A DNA stretch of 6,125 nt from Eubacteriales Family XIII. Incertae Sedis bacterium. GTDB lineage: Bacteria > Bacillota > Clostridia > Peptostreptococcales > Anaerovoracaceae. Position 1 is the stretch's first letter; each line of letters starts with the position of its first letter. The notes below the pieces were generated by a model, which saw only the letters and a list, made by a program, of their open reading frames with translations, did no database searches and had not been told where the DNA came from. The DNA is taken from assembly GCA_031289235.1 (NCBI GenBank), contig JAITPU010000027.1, positions 1 to 6,125 on the forward strand, in the 5' to 3' direction. Position numbers and translations under genes: made by a program. Positions 1 to 5,667 of this stretch are shown in pieces.

Positions 1-1569
1 GGATTGCACGGCGTGGGCGCTTCAGTCGTGAACGCGCTTTCGGAGAGAATGGAAGTCGAGATAAAGAGGAACGGAAACGTATACAGACAGGAATATTCCA
101 GAGGAAAAACGAAAACAGCGCTGAAAATCACGGGACAATCAAAAGAAACAGGATCCAAAACCCTGTTTAAACCTGACCCGGAAGTCTTCGAAGAGATAGA
201 ATTTGATTACGATACGCTGGAGCACAGGCTCAGAGAAATGGCGTTTTTGAACAAAGGCGTGAAGATAAGTCTCGAAGATCAGAGAAGCGGCAAAGAAAAA
301 AAAGAAATATTTCACTATGAAGGCGGGATAAAAGAATTTGTAAGGCATCAAAACAAAAATAAAGAGCCTATTCATCCGGACATCATATATTTCGACGTAC
401 GCAAGGGCGGCGAGGTTGAAGCGGAAATAGCCATGCAGTACACGGATCGTTACAATGAGACGATCCTTTCATACGCGAACAACATAAACACGACGGAAGG
501 CGGCGCCCACATGGTGGGGTTTAAGTCTGCGCTCACCAGGGTGTTTAACGATTACGCAAGAAAAAACAAATATTTAAAAGAAAACGAAGAAGCGCTTGCA
601 GGCGAGGATGTCCGGGAAGGGCTTACCGCCATCGTTTCCGTCAAGCTGACGGATCCGCAGTTTGAGGGCCAGACGAAGGCAAAACTGGGAAACAGCGAAA
701 TGAGGGGCTTTGTAGAAACGAGCACCAACGAAAACCTCATGGCCTTTCTCGAAGAGAATCCTTCTCAGGCGAGGATCATAGTCGATAAATGCCTGCGCTC
801 CGCCAGAGCGAGAGAAGCCGCGCGAAAAGCGCGCGAACTTACCCGCAGAAAGGGAGTGCTGGACAGCATCGCGCTGCCCGGGAAACTGGCGGACTGCTCG
901 GAAAAAGATCCCGTCATATCGGAAATCTTCTTGGTAGAGGGAGATTCCGCCGGAGGTACCGCGAAAAGCGGCAGGGACAGAAAGAGACAGGCGATTTTGC
1001 CGCTGAGAGGGAAAATCCTCAATGTTGAAAAGGCGAGGCTGGACAAAATACTGAATTCGGACGAGATCAAAAACATGATCACGGCGTTTGGCTGCAATAT
1101 CGGTGACGAATTCAGCGAAGAGAAATTGAGATATCATAAGATCATCATAATGACGGATGCCGACGTTGACGGAGCGCATATCCGTACATTGCTCCTGACG
1201 TTTTTTTACCGCTATATGACGCCGCTGATCCAGAACGGATACGTCTATATCGCGCAGCCGCCGCTTTATCAGGTAAAAAAAGGGAAGGAAGTGTATTACA
1301 CTTATTCGGAGAGGGAGCAGGAAAAGCTTTTGGCGGGGTTCAACGGCGGAAAACAGGTGATTCAAAGGTACAAAGGGCTTGGAGAAATGGACGCCGAGCA
1401 GCTTTGGGACACCACTATGGATTTTGACAACAGGACGCTGATACAAGTGACCCTCGACGATGTGGCCGCCGCCGACGAGATCTTCGCCATGCTGATGGGC
1501 GATAAAGTTCCGCCGAGAAAACGGTTCATAGAAGAAAACGCGAAATATGTAAAGAATCTTGATATTTAG
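1..1569 (+). CDS. gyrB: DNA gyrase subunit B, partial (5' end outside window)
   Basis: This is the ATPase and TOPRIM subunit of gyrase, which pairs with GyrA to introduce negative supercoils using ATP. The frame is open from base 1 and enters at GLHGVG, the ATP-lid motif near residue 114 of E. coli GyrB, so about 113 N-terminal residues are missing. Visible in order: the Arg equivalent to E. coli R136 (coumarin contact) at 67-69; the transducer-domain QTK ATP-contact motif at 670-678; the TOPRIM start VEGDSAGG at 934-957, with catalytic Glu at 937-939; PLRGKILNVEKAR shortly after; the metal-binding DADVD at 1156-1170; and the tail motif QRYKGLGEM at 1363-1389. The roughly 165-residue insertion of proteobacterial GyrB is absent, and the protein ends in KNLDI as in Gram-positive relatives. 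No frameshift is seen. ParE is the alternative, but adjacency to a GyrA-box-bearing gyrA argues for GyrB. Confidence 0.97.
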   Translation, partial: GLHGVGASVVNALSERMEVEIKRNGNVYRQEYSRGKTKTALKITGQSKETGSKTLFKPDPEVFEEIEFDYDTLEHRLREMAFLNKGVKISLEDQRSGKEKKEIFHYEGGIKEFVRHQNKNKEPIHPDIIYFDVRKGGEVEAEIAMQYTDRYNETILSYANNINTTEGGAHMVGFKSALTRVFNDYARKNKYLKENEEALAGEDVREGLTAIVSVKLTDPQFEGQTKAKLGNSEMRGFVETSTNENLMAFLEENPSQARIIVDKCLRSARAREAARKARELTRRKGVLDSIALPGKLADCSEKDPVISEIFLVEGDSAGGTAKSGRDRKRQAILPLRGKILNVEKARLDKILNSDEIKNMITAFGCNIGDEFSEEKLRYHKIIIMTDADVDGAHIRTLLLTFFYRYMTPLIQNGYVYIAQPPLYQVKKGKEVYYTYSEREQEKLLAGFNGGKQVIQRYKGLGEMDAEQLWDTTMDFDNRTLIQVTLDDVAAADEIFAMLMGDKVPPRKRFIEENAKYVKNLDI

Positions 1570-1571
1570 AT

Positions 1572-1586
1572 CGCTGTAAGGCAGCG
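1572..1586 (+). other. small stem-loop just after gyrB
   Basis: CGCTG and CAGCG form a perfect 5-bp stem around the loop TAAGG, three bases after the gyrB stop. There is no run of T after it, so it does not look like an intrinsic terminator. The same CGCTG could instead pair with CAGCG at 1613-1617, which would disrupt the next hairpin. It may protect the mRNA end or have no function. Confidence 0.3.
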
Positions 1587-1605
1587 CAGACGCGCAGCAG
1601 CAACA

Positions 1606-1619
1606 TCCGCCCCAGCGGA
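1606..1619 (+). other. small GC-rich stem-loop in the gyrB-gyrA gap
   Basis: TCCGC and GCGGA form a perfect 5-bp stem around the tetraloop CCCA. It is followed by ACATAGC rather than a T-tract, so termination is unlikely and transcription probably continues into gyrA. No function can be assigned from sequence alone. Confidence 0.3.
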
Positions 1620-1638
1620 ACATAGCTTTAAATGATGG

Positions 1639-1656
1639 CACAAATAGGAATTTGTG
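1639..1656 (+). repeat. perfect 7-bp inverted repeat upstream of gyrA
   Basis: CACAAATAGGAATTTGTG is a perfect inverted repeat with 7-bp arms and AGGA as the central four bases, ending 23 bases before the gyrA ATG. It is AT-rich, unlike its surroundings, and lies just ahead of the gyrA ribosome binding site. It could be an RNA hairpin presenting AGGA in its loop or a small DNA operator. No U-tract follows, so it is not a terminator. No known regulator site is recognised. Confidence 0.4.
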
Positions 1657-1667
1657 AAAAATAAGCC

Positions 1668-1671
1668 GGAG
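1668..1671 (+). promoter_or_regulatory. ribosome binding site of gyrA
   Basis: GGAG (within CCGGAG) sits 8 bases before the ATG at 1680 and only 2 bases before the in-frame TTG at 1674. The spacing decides in favour of the ATG as the gyrA start. Confidence 0.75.
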
Positions 1672-1679
1672 AATTGAGT

Positions 1680-4172
1680 ATGGATTTAATGGATTTGACA
1701 GGAAACGATAAAAAGCTTATCCAGCACGAGATACATGACGAGATGAAGGATTCCTATATTGATTACGCCATGAGCGTCATCGTGGGCCGCGCGCTCCCAG
1801 ACGCGCGGGACGGACTTAAGCCGGTACACAGGAGGATCCTTTACGGCATGAGCGAACTCGCTCTGACGCCGGATAAGCCTTATAAGAAATCAGCGCGTAT
1901 AGTGGGCGACGTCATGGGCAAATACCATCCGCACGGAGATTCGTCCGTTTACGACGCGATGGTGAGGATGGCGCAGGAGTTTTCAATCCGTTATATGCTG
2001 GTGGACGGGCACGGAAATTTCGGTTCCGTTGACGGCGACGGCGCTGCGGCCATGCGGTATACGGAAGCGCGCATGACGCCTTTTGCGCTTCAAATGCTGC
2101 GGGATATCGAAAAAGATACCGTTGATTTTGAACCGAACTTCGACGGGGACGAAAGGGAACCGTCCGTGCTTCCGTCCAGATTTCCCAACCTCTTGGTGAA
2201 CGGATCCAACGGAATAGCCGTGGGCATGGCGACGTCGATACCGCCGCATAATCTCGGCGAGGTGATCGACGCGACGGTGAAGCTGATCGACGACCCGGAA
2301 ACGGGGATAGAAGACCTGATCAAAATCGTAAAAGGGCCGGATTTCCCTACAGGCGCGGCGATTTTGGGAAAAAACGGCGCGAAAGAAGCGTACCGCAACG
2401 GACACGGCAAGGTACTCGTGCGCTCCAAGACGGAGATAGAAGAAACCCCAAGGGGCAAACAGCAGATCGTCGTGACGGAAATACCGTATCAGGTCAACAA
2501 GTCGAGGCTTATCGAAAAAATGGCTGAACTGGTAAAAGACAAAAGGGTCAGCGGAATCTCCGATATACGCGACGAATCCAACCGCAAGGGTATGCGCGTC
2601 GTCATAGAGCTGAAGAGGGACGGCAATCCGCAGGTCATACTCAACAGGTTGTACAAGCATACGCAGCTTCAGGAAAGTTACAGCATGATCATGCTCGCCC
2701 TTGTGAACGGCGAACCCAAAGTGTTGACCCTGTATCAGATACTCGCGGAATATTTGAAACACCAAAAAGATATCGTAACCAGAAGAACCGCGTTCGACCT
2801 GAACAAAGCGGCGGCGCGCGCGCACATCCTTGAAGGCCTGCGCATCGCTCTCGACAACATAGACAAAGTCATCAAGACCATTCGCGAAAGTTATAACGAC
2901 GCGAAGCAGAAGTTGATGGACCGGTTCAACCTGTCCGAAATCCAAGCGCAGGCGATCTTGGACATGCGCCTCATCAGGCTTCAGGGCCTTGAAAGGGAAA
3001 AGCTGGAAGAGGAATACGCGGGGATTCAGAAACAAATAGCGTATTATAACAGTCTCCTCGCGGATGAAAAGACGCTCATGAACGTTGTCAGGGAAGAACT
3101 GCTGGAAATTAAAAAAAAGCACAACGACAAAAGAAGGACGCAGATCATAGCGGACGCGGGCGAGATAGACGAAGAAGATCTTATAGACGAAGAGAAAGTA
3201 GCGGTTACTCTCACGCATCTCGGCTACATAAAGCGGGTTTCAGCGGACAATTATAAAGTTCAGAAACGTGGTGGAAAAGGCGTCATGGGATTGACCACGC
3301 GGGACAACGACTTCGTGAAAAGCCTCATCATGACGTCTACCCACGATTATCTGATGTTCTTTACCAACACGGGCAAGGCGCATAAAATCAAAGCTTACGA
3401 GATTCCCGACGCGCAGAGGACAGCAAGAGGGACTCCTGCCATAAATTTCCTGAACCTCATGCAGCGGGAAAAGATCACGGCTTTGCTGCCCGTGAAAGAC
3501 TTCGCGGACGACAAATATCTGATTTCCGTCACAAAAAGCGGGACGATTAAAAAAACGCCGCTTTCACAGTTTGAAGGCAGACGGAAAAACGGCCTGATCG
3601 CGATCAGCCTGAAGGATGACGACGAACTTATCGGCGTCATGCAGGTCGGCGGCGCGAGCAATGTGATAATTGTTACCAAAAATGGGAAATGTATATGTTT
3701 CCCCGAAAGCGACGTCAGGAGCATGGGAAGGGCCGCGGGCGGAGTAAGGGCCGTAAAGCTCGAAGAAGGCGACGAGGTGGTCGCGATGGAACTTGCGGAA
3801 GCCGACGAAGAACTTCTTGTCGTGACGAAGTTCGGCTACGGAAAGAGGACGCCGGTGCGGGAATATAAGATTCAGTCGCGCGGCGGCAAGGGACTGTTGA
3901 CCTACGATAAGGCGAAGTTCAAAAAAACGGGAGAGCTGATCGGCGCTATGGTGGTTCGCGACGGCGACGAAGTGCTGCTGATCAATTCCGACGGGATCAT
4001 CATACGGATAGGCGCCGACGACGTTTCAAAGCGCAGCCGCGCCACGCAGGGCGTGAAGATCATGAAGGTCGGAGACGAAACCAACATCATCGCGATGGCC
4101 AAGGTTATCAAAGACGACGCTGAGGAGGCCGGCGCCGGGGAATCCGCGCAGATAGAAATTGATATGAAATAG
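1680..4172 (+). CDS. gyrA: DNA gyrase subunit A
   Basis: This is the DNA-cleaving and -wrapping subunit of gyrase, acting with GyrB as an A2B2 complex. The 830-residue length fits Gram-positive GyrA. An N-terminal winged-helix/tower breakage-reunion domain (to about residue 500) has the catalytic Tyr at residue 127 (2058-2060, AAMRYTEAR), equivalent to E. coli Y122. The quinolone-resistance region reads HPHGDSSVYDAM. Ser88 (1941-1943) and Asp92 (1953-1955), equivalent to S83 and D87, are both wild type. A six-bladed C-terminal pinwheel follows, with GyrA box QKRGGKG at residues 528-534 (3261-3281), close to canonical QRRGGKG, which separates it from ParC. A similar QSRGGKG occurs at residues 732-738. 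The protein ends in a short acidic, Ala/Gly-containing tail. The start is the ATG with GGAG 8 bases upstream, not the TTG two codons earlier. It follows gyrB after 110 bases and is probably co-transcribed with it. Confidence 0.98.
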   Translation: MDLMDLTGNDKKLIQHEIHDEMKDSYIDYAMSVIVGRALPDARDGLKPVHRRILYGMSELALTPDKPYKKSARIVGDVMGKYHPHGDSSVYDAMVRMAQEFSIRYMLVDGHGNFGSVDGDGAAAMRYTEARMTPFALQMLRDIEKDTVDFEPNFDGDEREPSVLPSRFPNLLVNGSNGIAVGMATSIPPHNLGEVIDATVKLIDDPETGIEDLIKIVKGPDFPTGAAILGKNGAKEAYRNGHGKVLVRSKTEIEETPRGKQQIVVTEIPYQVNKSRLIEKMAELVKDKRVSGISDIRDESNRKGMRVVIELKRDGNPQVILNRLYKHTQLQESYSMIMLALVNGEPKVLTLYQILAEYLKHQKDIVTRRTAFDLNKAAARAHILEGLRIALDNIDKVIKTIRESYNDAKQKLMDRFNLSEIQAQAILDMRLIRLQGLEREKLEEEYAGIQKQIAYYNSLLADEKTLMNVVREELLEIKKKHNDKRRTQIIADAGEIDEEDLIDEEKVAVTLTHLGYIKRVSADNYKVQKRGGKGVMGLTTRDNDFVKSLIMTSTHDYLMFFTNTGKAHKIKAYEIPDAQRTARGTPAINFLNLMQREKITALLPVKDFADDKYLISVTKSGTIKKTPLSQFEGRRKNGLIAISLKDDDELIGVMQVGGASNVIIVTKNGKCICFPESDVRSMGRAAGGVRAVKLEEGDEVVAMELAEADEELLVVTKFGYGKRTPVREYKIQSRGGKGLLTYDKAKFKKTGELIGAMVVRDGDEVLLINSDGIIIRIGADDVSKRSRATQGVKIMKVGDETNIIAMAKVIKDDAEEAGAGESAQIEIDMK

Positions 4173-4183
4173 CCGCTTCCGGC
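4172..4183 (+). other. short hairpin at the gyrA stop codon
   Basis: GCCG and CGGC pair around the loop CTTC, beginning at the last base of the gyrA stop codon. The stem is only 4 bp and no T-tract follows. It is too weak to call a terminator. Confidence 0.2.
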
Positions 4184-4188
4184 ACGAT

Positions 4189-4202
4189 GTTGGGCCGCCA
4201 AC
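4189..4202 (+). other. short hairpin in the gyrA-trpS gap
   Basis: GTTGG and CCAAC form a perfect 5-bp stem around the loop GCCG, five bases after the preceding hairpin. It is followed by TAAACGCTG, not a T-tract, so read-through into trpS is expected. It lies too far upstream of the trpS start to mask the ribosome binding site. Confidence 0.3.
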
Positions 4203-4231
4203 TAAACGCTGTAATAAAGGCCGTCGCGGGC

Positions 4232-4235
4232 AGGG
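4232..4235 (+). promoter_or_regulatory. probable ribosome binding site of trpS
   Basis: AGGG (within GGGCAGGG) lies 11 bases before the ATG at 4247 but only 2 bases before the in-frame ATG at 4238. The spacing is slightly long, so initiation may be moderate. It supports 4247 over the two upstream ATGs. Confidence 0.5.
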
Positions 4236-4246
4236 TTATGAATGGC

Positions 4247-5230
4247 ATGAAACGAGTATTTTCAGGAGTTCAGCCGACAGGCAGCATACATATCGGGAAT
4301 TATCTGGGCGCGCTCGGACAGTTCGTCGAGCTGCAGGAAGACAACGAGTGTCTCTATTGCATAGTGGATATGCACGCCGTTACCACGCCGAAGGATCCGA
4401 AAGAACTCAGAAAAAATACGCTGGACGTAGCCGCGCTTTATCTGGCGGTCGGGATTGATCCGAAAAAATCAACGATCTTTGTCCAATCCGAGGTGCCCGG
4501 CCACGCGGAATTGGCTTGGGCGCTGATGTGCAACGCCTATATGGGCGAGCTTTCCCGCATGACCCAGTTTAAGGATAAAGGCAGAGGCGGAGAATCCACG
4601 TCCGCGGGTTTGTTCAGCTACCCCGTGCTCATGGCGTCCGATATCCTGCTCTACGACACAGATATCGTCCCCGTGGGCGGCGATCAGAAGCAGCACATTG
4701 AGCTTTGCAGGGATATCGCCGCGAGGGTCAATAACAGGTACGGCGGCGTCTTCAAGGTTCCCGAGGGGAGATTTCTGAGGACGGGCGCGCGCATCATGTC
4801 CTTGGACGACCCGCTCTCAAAAATGAGCAAGAGCGCGGTGAATCCTTTAAGTTCCATCTCGCTTTTGGACGACGGGCCTAAGATAAGGAAAGCCGTGATG
4901 AGAGCCACGACGGATTCCGGCGGGGAAATACGTTTTGACGCGGAAAACAAACCGGGGATCAGCAATCTGTTAAACATATACAGCGCGTTTTCGGGAGCTT
5001 CTGTCGCGGAGATAGAAAAGAAATACAGGGGCGCGGGATACGGGACTTTCAAAAATGAACTGGCGGCCGTCGTCACTGAGGCGCTGACGCCGATCAGAAC
5101 ACGTTTCAAGGAAATCCGGGAGTCAGGCGTCCTGAAAGAAATTTTGCGCGACGGCGCGGAACGGGCGAACGAGATATCGGAGAAAACTTTGAAGCGAGTG
5201 AAAGAGCGTTTGGGGCTTGGAATCGCTTGA
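4247..5230 (+). CDS. trpS: tryptophan--tRNA ligase (class Ic)
   Basis: This cytoplasmic enzyme activates tryptophan with ATP and charges tRNA-Trp. From the ATG at 4247 the protein is 327 residues and opens MKRVFSGVQPTGS. Class I signatures are HIGN at residues 15-18 (4289-4300) and KMSKS at 192-196 (4820-4834). Asp132 (4640-4642, MASDILLY) matches the indole-recognising Asp of the Geobacillus enzyme, and the GxDQ motif reads GGDQ at 144-147. The agreement of all these positions with Geobacillus numbering supports the chosen start. In-frame ATGs at 4238 (three residues earlier) and 4187 (20 residues earlier) are less likely; the latter has no ribosome binding site. One oddity is that KMSKS is followed by Ala-Val-Asn, where most bacterial enzymes have Asp next. 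No T-box leader is present. The gene sits 74 bases after gyrA and is probably read from the same transcript. Confidence 0.96.
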   Translation: MKRVFSGVQPTGSIHIGNYLGALGQFVELQEDNECLYCIVDMHAVTTPKDPKELRKNTLDVAALYLAVGIDPKKSTIFVQSEVPGHAELAWALMCNAYMGELSRMTQFKDKGRGGESTSAGLFSYPVLMASDILLYDTDIVPVGGDQKQHIELCRDIAARVNNRYGGVFKVPEGRFLRTGARIMSLDDPLSKMSKSAVNPLSSISLLDDGPKIRKAVMRATTDSGGEIRFDAENKPGISNLLNIYSAFSGASVAEIEKKYRGAGYGTFKNELAAVVTEALTPIRTRFKEIRESGVLKEILRDGAERANEISEKTLKRVKERLGLGIA

Positions 5231-5255
5231 AGGAGAACGTCTGTTCACACTATGC

Positions 5256-5277
5256 GCCGAGAAAAGACCGCTTCGGC
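5256..5277 (+). other. weak stem-loop in the trpS-gatC gap
   Basis: GCCGA and TCGGC pair across a 12-base loop, and ACAC at 5247-5250 with GTGT at 5283-5286 could add an outer helix across a 5-base internal loop. The three T residues that follow are too few for a convincing intrinsic terminator. It may be a weak attenuator or have no function. Confidence 0.2.
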
Positions 5278-5313
5278 TGACTGTGTTTAACCGCCGGGAT
5301 AATGCTCGGGGAC

Positions 5314-5320
5314 GGAGGAG
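5314..5320 (+). promoter_or_regulatory. strong ribosome binding site of gatC
   Basis: GGAGGAG contains a full GGAGG core ending 5 bases before the TTG at 5324. There is no ATG or GTG in the same frame at a suitable distance, so this site fixes the TTG as the gatC start. Confidence 0.85.
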
Positions 5321-5323
5321 AAA

Positions 5324-5614
5324 TTGGAAATAACCGCTGAATTAACGGAATATATCGGAGAACTTTCCCGATTGGAGCTTTCCGCCGAAGAGAAAGAGGC
5401 CAGGAAAAAGGATCTGACAGATATATTCGCCTACGTGGACAAGCTGAACGAGATAGACACGGAGGGCCTTCCCGAGATGACGCACGCCTTTGAAGAGGTC
5501 AACCGTTTCAGGGAAGACGTCGTTACGAACGGGGACGAAAGGCGGGCGATGCTCGCTAACGCGCCGGAAGCGAAGAAAGATTTCTTTAAGGTATTTAAGA
5601 CGGTGGAAGATTAG
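5324..5614 (+). CDS. gatC: Asp/Glu-tRNA amidotransferase subunit C
   Basis: This is the small bridging subunit of the GatCAB amidotransferase, which converts Glu-tRNA-Gln and/or Asp-tRNA-Asn to the amidated form. GatC wraps between GatA and GatB and stabilises the complex. The 96-residue length is typical. Family landmarks are LSRLELSAEE near residues 14-23, a helix leading to VDKLNEIDTEGL (about 38-49), NRFREDVV (about 60-67) and NAPEAKKDFFKV near the C-terminus. The end reads FKVFKT where the family usually has a Pro in VPK, a small deviation. Initiation is at TTG behind a strong GGAGG site, a start that simple ATG-based gene calling would miss. It lies 93 bases after trpS and 53 bases before gatA, consistent with a gatCA(B) transcription unit. 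Confidence 0.95.
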   Translation: MEITAELTEYIGELSRLELSAEEKEARKKDLTDIFAYVDKLNEIDTEGLPEMTHAFEEVNRFREDVVTNGDERRAMLANAPEAKKDFFKVFKTVED

Positions 5615-5631
5615 GATTTGTTGAACGGAGC

Positions 5632-5654
5632 CAAAATTGACGGGACGAATTCTG
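5632..5654 (+). repeat. imperfect inverted repeat in the gatC-gatA gap
   Basis: CAAAATT and AATTCTG pair at six of seven positions around a 9-base loop. It is AT-rich, lies just ahead of the gatA ribosome binding site and has no T-tract. It may be chance. Confidence 0.15.
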
Positions 5655-5657
5655 CGC

Positions 5658-5662
5658 GGAGG
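5658..5662 (+). promoter_or_regulatory. ribosome binding site of gatA
   Basis: A full GGAGG core ends 5 bases before the ATG at 5668, an ideal distance. It supports this ATG as the gatA start. Confidence 0.85.
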
Positions 5663-5667
5663 ACGGA

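Noticed and set aside
789..1028. 79-codon + strand frame inside gyrB
   Set aside because: It is out of phase with a conserved protein, Arg/Gly/Gln-rich with no domain; a shadow frame.
1627..1634. AT-rich TTTAAAT as a possible -10 for a gyrA promoter
   Set aside because: The position about 17 bases upstream reads CATCCG-like sequence with no -35 resemblance.
574..1641. 355-codon open frame on the minus strand across gyrB
   Set aside because: It lies fully antisense to a conserved, intact gyrB, its translation has no recognisable family, and it looks like a codon-usage shadow.
1674..1679. TTG start two codons upstream for gyrA
   Set aside because: GGAG would be only 2 bases away, against 8 bases for the ATG at 1680.
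1695..1700. Perfect TTGACA -35-like hexamer in the first codons of gyrA
   Set aside because: No good -10 hexamer lies 16 to 18 bases downstream, and the site is inside coding sequence.
1983..3218. 411-codon open frame on the minus strand within gyrA
   Set aside because: It is antisense to conserved gyrA and rich in His, Arg, Phe and Val as expected from reversed Asp/Glu/Lys-rich codons, with no recognisable domain or ribosome binding site considered convincing.
1..4172. Topoisomerase IV (parE/parC) instead of gyrase
   Set aside because: The second subunit has a canonical-type GyrA box and gyrase-like QRDR context, and the first matches GyrB throughout.
4187..4246. 20-residue N-terminal extension of trpS from the ATG at 4187
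   Set aside because: There is no ribosome binding site, the extension overlaps a hairpin, and family numbering fits a start at 4247. The ATG at 4238 remains a minor alternative.
5252..5290. 12-codon ATG frame in the trpS-gatC gap
   Set aside because: The nearest Shine-Dalgarno (5230-5235) is 16 bases away, and the frame is too short to support without other evidence.
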